A DNA stretch of 64,000 bases from Larsenimonas rhizosphaerae (GTDB lineage Bacteria; Pseudomonadota; Gammaproteobacteria; Pseudomonadales; Halomonadaceae): assembly GCF_023700005.1 (NCBI RefSeq), contig NZ_JAMLJK010000001.1, positions 310,001-374,000 of the forward strand, read 5' to 3'. Shown piece after piece: positions 46,462-55,599 of the stretch. The first letter of the stretch is position 1; every line of letters starts with the position of its first letter. The position numbers were made by a program, and so were the translations under genes. The notes under the pieces were generated by a model that saw only the letters and a list, made by a program, of their open reading frames with translations, did no database searches and was not told the origin of the DNA.

Positions 46462-46842
46462 ATGTCCGATGCAACGACTCACTGTAATCTGGGCCAGATT
46501 GATCTGCTGGACGACAATATTTCGACTTCCCATCAGATTCAGGCTCGTAATGTTCACCAGCTGTATCTGTTATCGGTCGAAGTGCGCGCCCTGATGGACG
46601 TGGTGTGCCAGAACGGCCAGTCCAGTCTGCTGGCCGATCGTATCGAGCACCATGCGCATCAGCTCGAAGAGCAGTTTCTGGACCGTGCTGAAAAGCGCCG
46701 TTCCCTGTCACTGAGCTACCAGTTCTTCATGCGGCAAAAGGAACTGATCGACGAAGACGTGACGTCGATCGTTGGCGCGTTGCATGCTCTGGATGACAAT
46801 GGCCAGATAGGCGACGACGTGCACGACCACCTGCATGACTGA
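46462..46842 (+). CDS. Hypothetical protein with acidic/His-rich tail
   Basis: Not recognised. 126 residues, mostly helical, no signal and no membrane segment. The tail DDVHDHLHD could bind metal, which is of interest beside nikR and nik genes, but this is only a composition remark. AGGAG is upstream of the ATG at 46462. It converges on nikR with an 11-bp gap. A GC-rich inverted repeat (GGCCCC ... GGGGCC, 46412-46442) lies just before it. Confidence 0.62.
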   Translation: MSDATTHCNLGQIDLLDDNISTSHQIQARNVHQLYLLSVEVRALMDVVCQNGQSSLLADRIEHHAHQLEEQFLDRAEKRRSLSLSYQFFMRQKELIDEDVTSIVGALHALDDNGQIGDDVHDHLHD

Positions 46843-46853
46843 CCCGCATGTCC

Positions 46854-47327
46854 CTAGCTGTCCCGCACTCGCCAGTGAGTGTGGGGCTCTATCTGATCCC
46901 CGTGCAGATGTTCCTCGATATCCGGGTCGATCGGCACCATGAAGGCGCGACCATGTCGTACTCCCCGCTCGCTGATGACCCGCTCTGTCAGCGCATGAAC
47001 GCGCTGACTTTCCCCTTTCAATACGGCCACCGACAGTGAGTGATCATGATCCAGTGGCACCTCCAGGGTGGTGTGGATCAGAGCATGGTGGACATGAAAC
47101 AGATGCGACAGCCGCTGCGCCAGATCTCGGGTACCGTGATCGAAGACCCAGCTGAGCGTGGCCATGCAGTGACGTGACGTCCCCGGCTGTTGCTGCCTGG
47201 AATCCAGAAGTCCCGTTCGCAGCAGGTCCCGCATCGCCTCGGAACGCCCCTGATAGTTGTGGGATCGCACCCGCTCATCGATGGCTTCCAGCAGTTCATC
47301 ATCCAGAGTAATCGTCACCCGCTGCAT
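46854..47327 (-). CDS. nikR: NikR-type ribbon-helix-helix regulator with altered nickel site
   Basis: Ni-responsive repressor family. The N-terminal ribbon-helix-helix MQRVTITLDDELLEAIDE and NYQGRSEAMRDLLR is nearly that of E. coli. The ACT-like metal domain aligns without gaps to recalled E. coli NikR. His62 and His76 equivalents are kept (VFDH, FHVHH). The others are changed: His87 to Glu, His89 to Pro and Cys95 to Ser (LEVPLDHDHSLS where LHVHINHDDCLE is expected). A C-terminal extension of about 20 residues has HLHGDQIEPHTH. 157 residues against 133. It is divergent from nikA, with a NikR box between. AAGGAG lies 5 nt before the ATG. Confidence 0.9.
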   Translation of the reverse strand: MQRVTITLDDELLEAIDERVRSHNYQGRSEAMRDLLRTGLLDSRQQQPGTSRHCMATLSWVFDHGTRDLAQRLSHLFHVHHALIHTTLEVPLDHDHSLSVAVLKGESQRVHALTERVISERGVRHGRAFMVPIDPDIEEHLHGDQIEPHTHWRVRDS

Positions 47328-47375
47328 GTCGGCTCCTTGTGACTCGGCACGAGCCGCGTTGATTCAGGCTCGCGA

Positions 47376-47403
47376 GTATGAGGAATTTGGATAGACATCA
47401 TAT
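47376..47403. promoter_or_regulatory. NikR operator
   Basis: GTATGA-N16-TCATAT equals the E. coli NikR operator GTATGA-N16-TCATAC save the last base. It lies between the divergent nikR and nikA genes, 66 bp upstream of the nikA ATG and 49 bp upstream of the nikR ATG. Confidence 0.85.
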
Positions 47404-47468
47404 CAGGGCTTCGCTAGGCTCCACACCCACTTCTCCCTTTCTCTTGCCGGTACGGATACACGACGCTC

Positions 47469-49094
47469 ATGAAGCAGCAGACGGCGCGGTGGGTGCGCAC
47501 TCTTTCAGTAATGGTCTGGTGTCTTATGGCCGGTACCTCGACAGTGATGGCGGCTGAAGCCGACAGCGGGGACCAGGCCCCGGTACTTCGTACGGCATGG
47601 CCCTACGATGTGGGGCCACTGAACAGCCAGGGGTATGGTGCCAATCAGATGGTGGCTCAGGCCATGGTGTATGAGCCGCTGGTGCGTTATCACAAGGGAG
47701 AAATCGAGCCCTGGCTGGCGACCGACTGGGCACTGTCGGAAGACGGTCGCACCTATACCTTTACCCTGCGTCAGAATGTGACCTTTTCCGATGGCACACC
47801 GTTTGATGCCTCTGCCGTCAAGGCCAACGTCGACGCGGTGCTTGGTTGCCGGGCACGTCATGACTGGCTGGCACTGGTCAATCAGCTTGATCACGTCACG
47901 GTCGTGGACGCGCATACCGTCCAGCTGGTACTCAAGCATCCGTACTATCCCACCCTGATGGAACTGTCATTGATTCGGCCACTACGCATTGCCTCGCCGA
48001 GCGTGCTGGGCGCGGCGGGCAGTGGCACGCAGTGCCAGCTGTCTGCGCCGGTGGGAACCGGCCCCTGGGTGTTCAGTGGCCGCGAACCCGGACGAGTGGA
48101 TCATTTTCGCCGCAATGCGCACTACTGGGGCACGATGCCCGCCTTTTCAGGTGTCGATATCCATGTCATCAATGATCCCAATACTCGGGCCATGGCGCTC
48201 GAGACCGGGCAGATCGATATGGTGCAGGGCACTCGCGGGATGATTTCGGTGGACAGCTTTCAGCGGTTGAGCCATGACCCGCGCTTTACCGCCAGCCGTT
48301 CCGAGCCGCTGGCGACACGTACGTTCGTCATGAACAGCAAGCGTTTCCCGACGAATGCGCTGCCGGTTCGTCAGGCCATCGAGTACGCGGTGGATCGGCC
48401 CGCGATCGTCAAGGCGCTGCTCTACGGGGCCGAGCCGGTTGCCTACCGGTTGTTTTCATCCCGCGTTCCCTATGCCGATATCGACCTGCCGACCCGCACG
48501 TTTGATCCGGCACGCGCGCGCGCCCTGCTTGAGAAAGCGGGCTGGACGTCCGGCGATGACGGTATTCGGGTGAAGGACGGTCAGCGGCTTACGCTGTCAC
48601 TGTACTTTGATGGCGAAGACCCGTTGCAGAAGTCGATGTCGCAGGTGGTTCAGGCCAACCTGCGAGCCATTGGCATAGAGGTTCGACTGCAGGGCGAGGA
48701 AGAGGGCGCGCTGATGAAACGGCAGAAAAACGGCCATTTCAATATGATCTACAGCGATACCTGGGGCGCACCCTACGAGCCTCATGCCTATCTGAGCTCC
48801 ATGCGCGTGCCGGCGCATGCTGATTATCAGGCGCAGCAGGGGCTGCCCATGAAGGGCGCGCTGGATCGGGATATCGGCAGGGTGCTGACTACCCAGAACC
48901 CGGAACAGCGCCAGTCACTGTATCGGGATATTCTGACCACCCTGCATGACCAGGCCATTTACCTGCCGATTTCCTTCATCACCTCACGCTCTGTCAGCAA
49001 TGACCGGGTCAGTAATGTGCGCTTTGGCGACACCATGGAAGATATTCCCTTCGCTGACATGACCCCCGCCGAAAGGGCGCCCGCCCATGACTGA
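47469..49094 (+). CDS. nikA: Nickel ABC transporter periplasmic binding protein NikA
   Basis: Binds nickel, in E. coli as a complex with a small chelator. It matches recalled E. coli NikA over its length: [97 protein letters not shown]. Signal peptide residues 1-28 ([15 protein letters not shown]). 541 residues, and it overlaps nikB by 8 bp. The NAA-type relatives are peptide binders, but the motif matches plus nikR and its operator favour nickel. No strong ribosome site is seen. Confidence 0.92.
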   Translation: MKQQTARWVRTLSVMVWCLMAGTSTVMAAEADSGDQAPVLRTAWPYDVGPLNSQGYGANQMVAQAMVYEPLVRYHKGEIEPWLATDWALSEDGRTYTFTLRQNVTFSDGTPFDASAVKANVDAVLGCRARHDWLALVNQLDHVTVVDAHTVQLVLKHPYYPTLMELSLIRPLRIASPSVLGAAGSGTQCQLSAPVGTGPWVFSGREPGRVDHFRRNAHYWGTMPAFSGVDIHVINDPNTRAMALETGQIDMVQGTRGMISVDSFQRLSHDPRFTASRSEPLATRTFVMNSKRFPTNALPVRQAIEYAVDRPAIVKALLYGAEPVAYRLFSSRVPYADIDLPTRTFDPARARALLEKAGWTSGDDGIRVKDGQRLTLSLYFDGEDPLQKSMSQVVQANLRAIGIEVRLQGEEEGALMKRQKNGHFNMIYSDTWGAPYEPHAYLSSMRVPAHADYQAQQGLPMKGALDRDIGRVLTTQNPEQRQSLYRDILTTLHDQAIYLPISFITSRSVSNDRVSNVRFGDTMEDIPFADMTPAERAPAHD

Positions 49095-50073
49095 GCCTGT
49101 CCGGCGGTTCGAGCCGCTCTGGCAGCTGGCCCTGCGCCGGCTGGCGCTGCTGCCCATCCTGTTGCTGCTGGTGTCGGTCATCATCTTCGTGTTGCTGCAT
49201 GTCGGGCGTGGCGACCCCGCCATGGATTATCTGCGGCTGTCCGGTATTACGCCGACCGACCAGGCCCTGATGGAGGCCCGGCATCGACTGGGCCTTGATC
49301 TGCCCCTGGTGCAGCAGTATGGCCGCTGGCTGTGGGGCGCGTTGCACCTGGATTTTGGCACGTCCTTCATCAGTGGCGAGCCGGTGCTGGCGATGCTGCT
49401 TGATTACCTGCCCGCCACCTTGTCGCTGGTCGCTGTGGCGCTGGTGGTCACGGCGATCTTCAGCGTAGCGCTGGGCCTGCTGGCCGGCAGTTATCCTGAT
49501 CGCTGGCCGGATCATCTGGTGCGCTTCATTGCCTTTCTCGGTGTCTCGATGCCGAATTTCTGGCTCGGCTTTCTGATGGTGCTGTTGTTTTCCGTCTGGC
49601 TTGAGTGGCTGCCGCCGATGGGATATGGCGGCCCGCTGCACTTTGTCATGCCGGCCATGGCGATTTCACTGATGACCATTTCAATCAATGCCAGGATGCT
49701 TCGTACCTCGCTGCTTGAAGCCCGGACTCAGCGCCATGTTCACTACGCTCGGCTGCGTGGGCTGTCGTCGGGGCGGCAGCTTCGGGCCCATGTGCTGCCC
49801 CATGCCCTCTTGCCGTTGCTGACAGCATCCGGGATGGCTATTGGTGAGCTGATTGGCGGCGCCTTTGTCATCGAGAACATCTTTGCCTGGCCCGGCGTGG
49901 GTCGTCTGGCCGTGGAGGCGATTCACAACCGGGACTTCCCGGTTCTGCAGTGTTTTACGCTGTTGATGACACTGGTCTACGTGCTGGCCAATCTGGGAGT
50001 GGACGTCGTTCATGCCTGGCTTGATCCGCGCATCCGTCGTCACCGTGTCACCCCTTCCGGAGACATGACATGA
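49087..50073 (+). CDS. nikB: Nickel ABC transporter permease NikB
   Basis: DppB-type permease with about six helices: [23 protein letters not shown] at the start and the coupling region [43 protein letters not shown]. 328 residues. It overlaps nikC by 4 bp; pairs with NikC. Confidence 0.93.
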   Translation: MTEPVRRFEPLWQLALRRLALLPILLLLVSVIIFVLLHVGRGDPAMDYLRLSGITPTDQALMEARHRLGLDLPLVQQYGRWLWGALHLDFGTSFISGEPVLAMLLDYLPATLSLVAVALVVTAIFSVALGLLAGSYPDRWPDHLVRFIAFLGVSMPNFWLGFLMVLLFSVWLEWLPPMGYGGPLHFVMPAMAISLMTISINARMLRTSLLEARTQRHVHYARLRGLSSGRQLRAHVLPHALLPLLTASGMAIGELIGGAFVIENIFAWPGVGRLAVEAIHNRDFPVLQCFTLLMTLVYVLANLGVDVVHAWLDPRIRRHRVTPSGDMT

Positions 50074-50957
50074 AGGAAGCCCTGTTGTATCGGCGCCCCG
50101 TGTCACCTGCGTCCGGACGCGGCTGGTCGCGCCTGTTCAGGTCCTCGACCTGGGGCGTGCGCATTGGCGGGGTGCTGGTGGTCGTGCTGGTCTTCATGGC
50201 GATGGCTGCGCCCTGGCTGGCGCCGATGGATCCTGATGCCGTTGATATTCTTCACCGACTGGCACCGGCCAGCCGCGAGCACTGGCTGGGTACCGATGCC
50301 CTGGGTCGGGATGTGGCCTCGCGCCTGCTGTATGGTGCCAGGCTGTCACTGGGTACCGTGGCGGCCATCCTCGGGCTGGTACTGGCGATCGGACTGGTCG
50401 TTGGTAGCGTGGCCGGGCTGGCCGGTGGGCGTATCGATCAGGTACTGATGCGGGCCGCCGACCTGTTTCTGACCCTGCCGACCTTCGTGATGGCCATGTG
50501 TCTGATCGGCGTGCTGGGCCCGGGCATGAGCAGTGTCATCATTGCGGTGTCGTTGACACACTGGGCCTGGTACGCACGCGTGGTGCGGGTGCTGGTGATG
50601 TCCCTGCGGGAACGGGAGTTCGTGCAGGCCGCGCGATTATCCGGCGCGGGCGGTGCAGCCATCTTTCGCGAGCACATGCTGCCAACGGTGCTGGTGCAGG
50701 TCCTGATTCTTTTAACGCTGGATCTGGGTCACATGATGCTGCATGTGGCGGCGCTGTCGTTTCTGGGACTGGGTGTTGCCCCGCCGACGCCTGAGTGGGG
50801 CGTGATGATCAGCGATGCCCGTGAGGTCATCTGGTCGAGCCCGGCGCTGATCTTCTGGCCCGGCGCAGCCATTTTCATCAGTGTGATGGCGTTCAATCTG
50901 TTGAGTGATGGCCTTCGCGACCGTCTCGATCCTGTACTGGCGGAGGCTCACCCATGA
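50070..50957 (+). CDS. nikC: Nickel ABC transporter permease NikC
   Basis: DppC-type permease, 295 residues. [46 protein letters not shown] is the family mark, and the coupling loop is [28 protein letters not shown]. Overlaps nikD by 4 bp. Confidence 0.93.
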   Translation: MKEALLYRRPVSPASGRGWSRLFRSSTWGVRIGGVLVVVLVFMAMAAPWLAPMDPDAVDILHRLAPASREHWLGTDALGRDVASRLLYGARLSLGTVAAILGLVLAIGLVVGSVAGLAGGRIDQVLMRAADLFLTLPTFVMAMCLIGVLGPGMSSVIIAVSLTHWAWYARVVRVLVMSLREREFVQAARLSGAGGAAIFREHMLPTVLVQVLILLTLDLGHMMLHVAALSFLGLGVAPPTPEWGVMISDAREVIWSSPALIFWPGAAIFISVMAFNLLSDGLRDRLDPVLAEAHP

Positions 50958-51697
50958 GCGGCCCGGCTACGCTGTCCCCCCTGAGCGTGTATCACGGCTC
51001 ACTCCGATTGCTTGATCGGATCAGTCTGTGCCTGACTCCGGGGCGCACGGTGGCGCTGGTGGGGCAAAGCGGGGCAGGCAAGTCCCTGACTGCTGCCGCG
51101 CTCGCAGGTGCCCTGCCACCGACGCTGACACGTGAAGGAGGTGTGCTGAGCACCCGGGATGGCCGCATGCCGCAGGTGGCCAGCCTGTTGCAGAATCCGC
51201 GCAGCGCCTTTAATCCGTTGATGACCATGGAGGCGCATGCTCTGGAAACACTGGCAACCGTCGGCGTGCGGGGCCATGCCGCCAGGCAGCGCATCGCCGC
51301 TGCACTGGAGGATGCGGGCCTCGCCCCGGAGGTACGAAACACCTACGCCTTTGAGCTTTCTGGCGGAATGCTGCAGCGAATGATGCTGGCGCTGGGGTTG
51401 ATGCAGCAGGCGTCGTTTCTGATCGCAGATGAGCCCACCTCGGATCTGGACCCTCGTTCCTGCCAGCGCAGTCTGTCGCTGATCGAGACCGTGGTGCGGG
51501 AGCACGGCATGGGTGTACTGCTCATTACCCATGACCTGGGCGTGGTCAATGCCTGTGCTGATGAGGTGCATGTCATCAGTGAGGGGCGCCTGGTTGAATC
51601 CACCACGCCGGAAACGCTGTGCCGCGCGCCGAGCAGTGATGCGGCCCGGCGGTTGCTTGCTGCCCACCATGCCCTGTACGACGAGGAACCCCTGTGA
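50954..51697 (+). CDS. nikD: Nickel ABC transporter ATPase NikD
   Basis: Walker A GQSGAGKS, Q-loop SLLQNPRSAFNP, signature ELSGGMLQRMM, Walker B FLIADEPTSDLDP, H-loop LITHDLGV. 247 residues, without the long C-terminal Fe-S domain of peptide-transporter ATPases, as for NikD. Overlaps nikE by 4 bp. Confidence 0.93.
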   Translation: MSGPATLSPLSVYHGSLRLLDRISLCLTPGRTVALVGQSGAGKSLTAAALAGALPPTLTREGGVLSTRDGRMPQVASLLQNPRSAFNPLMTMEAHALETLATVGVRGHAARQRIAAALEDAGLAPEVRNTYAFELSGGMLQRMMLALGLMQQASFLIADEPTSDLDPRSCQRSLSLIETVVREHGMGVLLITHDLGVVNACADEVHVISEGRLVESTTPETLCRAPSSDAARRLLAAHHALYDEEPL

Positions 51698-52521
51698 GCC
51701 TGACCCTAAGCGCCATCAGTCACCGCTATGGCACACGTTGCGTACTGGATAATGTGTCTCTGACGCTGGCACCTGGCGAGCGTGTGGCACTGGTGGGGGG
51801 CAGTGGCGAGGGCAAGAGCACCCTGTCACGCATCATGCTGGGGCTTGAAACCCCGACAGAAGGGCGAATATTTCATGACGGGGCACCGGTATCGCTCAGG
51901 CATCGGGCCGGCCGTCAGGCATTCCGACAGCAGGTTCAAGGGGTCTTTCAGGATGCCCCCGGGGCCGTCAATCCTCGTCATACCGTGGCCCGTATCATCG
52001 ATGAGCCCCTGCGCCACCTGAGTCGGTTGTCCCATGCTGCCCGGTGGGCACGTGTGACCTCGCTGCTGGACGCCGTGCATCTACCGGCCGAGTACGCACG
52101 GCGCCGGCCGCATCAGCTTTCCGGGGGGCAGTTGCAGCGTGTGTGCCTGGCGCGAGCGCTGGCCATCAATCCTTCCCTGCTGATCTGTGATGAGGCTACG
52201 TCCGGACTCGATACCGTACTGCAGGTGGAGTTGACCCGCTGGCTGGCGACGCAGTGCCGTGACAGCGGCATGGGGCTGTTCTTCATTACTCATGACCTGC
52301 GACTGGCCCGGCGTCTGTGTTCACGGGTGCTGGTGATGCAGGGAGGGCGGCTGATTGATGACGTGCAGGCCGGCGAGGCGTTTACCCATCCGGAGGCGCG
52401 TGCACTTGAAGCGGCGGTGCTTCCGGCACTTCCACCGGCGGGCACCATGAAAAACGCCGCCCCGGGGGGCGGCGTTCAGGGGGAGTCGACAGTCGTTACT
52501 GACGAATGCCTTCAAAGGTAA
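51694..52521 (+). CDS. nikE: Nickel ABC transporter ATPase NikE
   Basis: Walker [11 protein letters not shown]-loop [16 protein letters not shown], signature [15 protein letters not shown], Walker [14 protein letters not shown]-loop FITHDLRL. 275 residues. The last 20 or so codons ([15 protein letters not shown]) run through the yceI terminator hairpin and overlap the yceI 3' end by 26 bp. Last gene of nikABCDE. Confidence 0.93.
   Translation: MSLTLSAISHRYGTRCVLDNVSLTLAPGERVALVGGSGEGKSTLSRIMLGLETPTEGRIFHDGAPVSLRHRAGRQAFRQQVQGVFQDAPGAVNPRHTVARIIDEPLRHLSRLSHAARWARVTSLLDAVHLPAEYARRRPHQLSGGQLQRVCLARALAINPSLLICDEATSGLDTVLQVELTRWLATQCRDSGMGLFFITHDLRLARRLCSRVLVMQGGRLIDDVQAGEAFTHPEARALEAAVLPALPPAGTMKNAAPGGGVQGESTVVTDECLQR
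52450..52476 (-). terminator. yceI terminator lying inside the 3' end of nikE
   Basis: On the minus strand the hairpin AACGCCGCC / GGCGGCGTT is followed by TTTTT. It starts 20 nt after the yceI stop and sits in the reading frame of nikE, where it encodes the tail of that protein. Confidence 0.85.
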
Positions 52522-53086
52522 TGTACAGCTCGACATTTTCAGAGGCCGGCCCCAGCTTCTTGACCATATCGATACCGAAATCGGCCGGCTGGATGGTGGT
52601 TTCCCCTTCAAACCCCTGGCGGTAACCGCCCCACGGATCGTCTCCGCCACCGATGCGATCGACTTCAAACGTGACCGGTTTGGTCACGCCATGCAGGGTC
52701 AGGTTGCCTTTCAGTTCGCCCTCATTCTTGTCATCGCCGGGAACAAACTGCGTGGACTCGAAGGTGGCCGTCGGGTATTTGCTGACGTCGAGGAACTCGG
52801 CGCTTTTAAGGTGCTTGTCCCGCTCGGCATGGTTGGTGTCCAGGCTGTCTGTCTGAACGGTGACGTTGACCTTCGATGCCTTGACGTCATCCGGGTCATA
52901 GGTAAAGGAACCGTCAAAATCGCGGAACTGCCCCAGTTCATAGGAGTAGCCCAGGTGGCTGACCTTGAACTGGATGAAGGCGTGGGCGCCTTCGGTGTCG
53001 ATCTTGTAGTCTGCGGCCAGAGCCGGTGTGGCGGCGACGGCAGAGAGGGCAAAGGCGGCAAGGCCGGTGCGAAGTGGGGTCATCAT
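52496..53086 (-). CDS. yceI: YceI family periplasmic lipid-binding-like protein
   Basis: Periplasmic lipocalin-like beta barrel that binds polyisoprenoids. Signal peptide [18 protein letters not shown] is cut before [28 protein letters not shown], the family start. 196 residues; AAGGAG lies 5 nt before the ATG. It follows the cytochrome b561 gene by 33 bp, the same pair as E. coli yceJ-yceI. Confidence 0.95.
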   Translation of the reverse strand: MMTPLRTGLAAFALSAVAATPALAADYKIDTEGAHAFIQFKVSHLGYSYELGQFRDFDGSFTYDPDDVKASKVNVTVQTDSLDTNHAERDKHLKSAEFLDVSKYPTATFESTQFVPGDDKNEGELKGNLTLHGVTKPVTFEVDRIGGGDDPWGGYRQGFEGETTIQPADFGIDMVKKLGPASENVELYITFEGIRQ

Positions 53087-53119
53087 GCATGCTCCTTGTA
53101 CAACAGTGGAAGAAAAACG

Positions 53120-53674
53120 TCAGTGGCGCGAGCGCCCGGAAAACATTCGAGTCAGGGTGTCGTGCCGGTCAATGAAGTGGTGCTTGAGTGCAAACAGGCC
53201 ATGTCCCGTCGCCAGGATGACCAGCGCCCAGGCGCAGTACCAGTGAATACTGCCGGCGATCGTTGCCTGATCCCGAAAGGGGGTAATGAGTGCCGGTACG
53301 GTGAACCAGCCGAATACGCTGACGCCTGATCCCTCCGCGGTGGAAATCAGATAGCCGGTCAACAGGACGGAAAACAGCAGTATGTAAAGCAGCAGGTGCC
53401 CGCCGTGGGCCGCGCGCTGTTCAAGTGCCGACCCGTGCGCCGGCGGCGCAGTAGTGAGAAGTCGTGTGATGACTCGCCACAGCGTGAGCGCCAGCAGGGT
53501 CAGGCCGAAGGATTTATGCCACCAGGGCGCTCGGTGATACCAGCTGTCGTAGTAACCCAGCGAGGTCATCCACCAGCCACTGGCGAACATGCCGAATACC
53601 GCCAGCGCGCTGATGGCGTGAAGCATGCGACTGGTCAGTGGCCACCGGGTGGGCCTTGCAACGGGTGCGGGCAT
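53120..53674 (-). CDS. Cytochrome b561 family membrane protein
   Basis: Four-helix b-type cytochrome of the inner membrane (YceJ/CybB type), moving electrons from quinol or superoxide. Heme-ligand histidines are in RMLHAISALAVF, WWHKSFGLTLLALTLWRV and IHWYCAWALVILATGHGLFALKHHF. 184 residues. First gene of the yceJI-like pair. Confidence 0.92.
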   Translation of the reverse strand: MPAPVARPTRWPLTSRMLHAISALAVFGMFASGWWMTSLGYYDSWYHRAPWWHKSFGLTLLALTLWRVITRLLTTAPPAHGSALEQRAAHGGHLLLYILLFSVLLTGYLISTAEGSGVSVFGWFTVPALITPFRDQATIAGSIHWYCAWALVILATGHGLFALKHHFIDRHDTLTRMFSGRSRH

Positions 53675-53936
53675 GGCAATAACGTCTCTGTAGGCTTTTC
53701 AAGCAGAGTAAGGCTCTGCAGCGATGACAGGAAGTGAATTAAAACCAGGGCTGGAATCGAAAAAATCGTTTTAAAACGTGCTCGACGATGAATTTAACGC
53801 CTGGTGCTCATGGTCCATCGGGTCAGACGCCCGTCAACAGGGCGATCGTCGTGTTTTTTCCGTGTCCCGGCCCTTGGGCGTGGCATGATGAGGCTATAGT
53901 CACGACACTCCCTGTCGACGTTCATGAGGTCGCACC

Positions 53937-54329
53937 ATGCGCTATGCCATTATTTTTCCCGATCAGGATGTTATCCGGTTGTCGGAGCATGCCACCGAAG
54001 AGCAGGCCCTTGCCCTGTGTGGTGACCCGAACGACATGGAGGTGGTCGCGCGAACCAGCGCCAGTACCACCGGGCCGTCCGGCACCAGCGAGCAGACAGC
54101 GGTGGTCTGCATTCGTCAGCCCGGTGGTGAGCGCTGGCGGCTGTTTACCGGCCAGGTGTGGGCCGTGCCGATCACGATCATCGACCGTGCGCAGACAGCC
54201 GGCTGGGAGGTAAGCGGCACCGAGCAGTCCGATGTGGTGTTTCAGCGTGACAACGAAACCCTGACCGTGGACCCGATGGGCCACGTCAATGGGCGTGACG
54301 CCGAGCTGGAGCGCGCGCTGGGGCTTTGA
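53937..54329 (+). CDS. Hypothetical protein
   Basis: 130 residues, not recognised. Begins MRYAIIFPDQDVIRLSEHATEEQALALCGD; soluble, no signal peptide, mixed alpha/beta. It is followed by a good terminator, which with even codon use supports it as a real single gene. The upstream 260 bp are AT-rich and could hold promoters for it and for the cytochrome b561 gene. Confidence 0.62.
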   Translation: MRYAIIFPDQDVIRLSEHATEEQALALCGDPNDMEVVARTSASTTGPSGTSEQTAVVCIRQPGGERWRLFTGQVWAVPITIIDRAQTAGWEVSGTEQSDVVFQRDNETLTVDPMGHVNGRDAELERALGL

Positions 54330-54348
54330 CCGAACAGCATGCATCAAT

Positions 54349-54371
54349 GCCGGCTCCCGGGCCGGCTTTTT
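54349..54371 (+). terminator. Intrinsic terminator of hypothetical gene
   Basis: Stem GCCGGC / GCCGGC with a 6-nt loop, followed by five T, 20 nt after the stop. Confidence 0.88.
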
Positions 54372-54487
54372 CATGGACTGATCACGCTGACAAGACGTAC
54401 TCAATGAGCGCGATAGTCATTCATGCGCCTTCACATGACCGTCGGGCGCGCTAGTATGGCGGGTAGCGATCAACAAGGAGACTTCTC

Positions 54488-55153
54488 ATGGCGTTTGCCC
54501 CTCGTTTCATTGATGGCAAGGTGTTCGGCCAGGATATCGGCAAGGTCGTCTGTGTCGGGCGCAATTATGCTGCTCATGCTCGCGAGCTGGGAAATGACGT
54601 ACCGGACCAGCCGCTTTTATTCATCAAGCCGGCCTCAAGCGTGGTCGACCTTGCCAAACCGATCGCGCCGCCACGCCATCTGGGGACGGTCCATTTTGAA
54701 ACCGAACTTTCCCTGCTGATCGGGCGACGTCTTCACGAGGCTTCGCCTGACGCGGCCCGCGAGGCGATTGTCGGCATGGGGCTCGCACTGGATTTGACCC
54801 TGCGTGACATGCAGGATGAACTCAAGGCCAGAGGACAACCCTGGGAGCGTGCCAAGGGATTCAATGGCGCCTGTCCGTTGAGCCCGTTTGTGTCGGTCAA
54901 GGGGCGTTTCGTCGACTGGCAGCAGCTCGGGTTTTCCATGGATATCAATGGTGAGCTGCGTCAGCGTGGGTATACCGAACGAATGCTGTTTCCGGTTGCC
55001 GAACTGGTATCCGAAATAAGCCACTGTTTTACGCTGGAGCCTGGCGATGTTGTTCTGACCGGCACTCCCGAGGGCGTTGGCGTGTTGCCGCAGCAGGCGC
55101 GATTGACCATGGCCATTGATGACTGGCTGTTTCTCGATACGGCCACGGTATAG
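54488..55153 (+). CDS. Fumarylacetoacetate hydrolase family protein (YcgM-like)
   Basis: Metal-dependent C-C or enol hydrolase/decarboxylase fold. Family parts: VVCVGRNYAAHARELG, the metal glutamates in HFETELSLLIG, LDLTLRDMQDELKARGQPWERAKGFN and VLTGTPEGVG. 221 residues; AAGGAG precedes the ATG. Probably an acylpyruvate hydrolase or oxaloacetate tautomerase-like enzyme; substrate unknown. Confidence 0.92.
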   Translation: MAFAPRFIDGKVFGQDIGKVVCVGRNYAAHARELGNDVPDQPLLFIKPASSVVDLAKPIAPPRHLGTVHFETELSLLIGRRLHEASPDAAREAIVGMGLALDLTLRDMQDELKARGQPWERAKGFNGACPLSPFVSVKGRFVDWQQLGFSMDINGELRQRGYTERMLFPVAELVSEISHCFTLEPGDVVLTGTPEGVGVLPQQARLTMAIDDWLFLDTATV

Positions 55154-55203
55154 CACTGACACACATGCCCGACGGCGTAAAACGACAACCTGCTGGAGAG
55201 CAC

Positions 55204-55584
55204 ATGAAGCGCTGTTTTCTTCCCCTGCTGCTGGCCTCGCTTCTGGCGGGCTGTGCCGGTTCGAACATGACCGGTTCGGGCACGGGAGCCACCGAGCGGG
55301 GGAACGCGACCTATTACGCACAACGCTATGGTGGCCGATTGACGGCCAGCGGAGAGCGTCTTGATTTATCGGCACTGACGGCGGCGCATCGTACCCTGCC
55401 GTTTGGCACTCGGGTACGGGTTACCCGGCAGGACACCGGTCGCCAGGTCACGGTTCGCATCAATGACCGCGGCCCCTATGGCCGCGGTCGCATCATTGAT
55501 CTGACACCGGCTGCGGCAAGGCGTATCGGATTGATCCAGGCCGGCGTGGCGCCGGTGAGTATCGAGGTGGTCGGGCAGCGCTGA
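55204..55584 (+). CDS. RlpA-like lipoprotein (septal ring lytic transglycosylase family)
   Basis: Lipoprotein with lipobox LAGC (Cys18) and a double-psi beta-barrel domain: GNATYYAQRYGGRLTASGERLD, AAHRTLPFGTRVRVT, VRINDRGPYGRGRIIDLTPAAARRIG. 126 residues from ATG 55204 (GGAG upstream). No SPOR domain, so it is a short form and septal targeting is not implied. Lytic activity is known for Pseudomonas RlpA only. Confidence 0.9.
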   Translation: MKRCFLPLLLASLLAGCAGSNMTGSGTGATERGNATYYAQRYGGRLTASGERLDLSALTAAHRTLPFGTRVRVTRQDTGRQVTVRINDRGPYGRGRIIDLTPAAARRIGLIQAGVAPVSIEVVGQR

Positions 55585-55599
55585 AGTCTGCCCGATGGC

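Noticed and set aside
47469-52521. Reading this ABC operon as a dipeptide transporter
   Set aside because: NikA-specific motif matches, short NikD, and the adjacent nikR with operator make nickel better.
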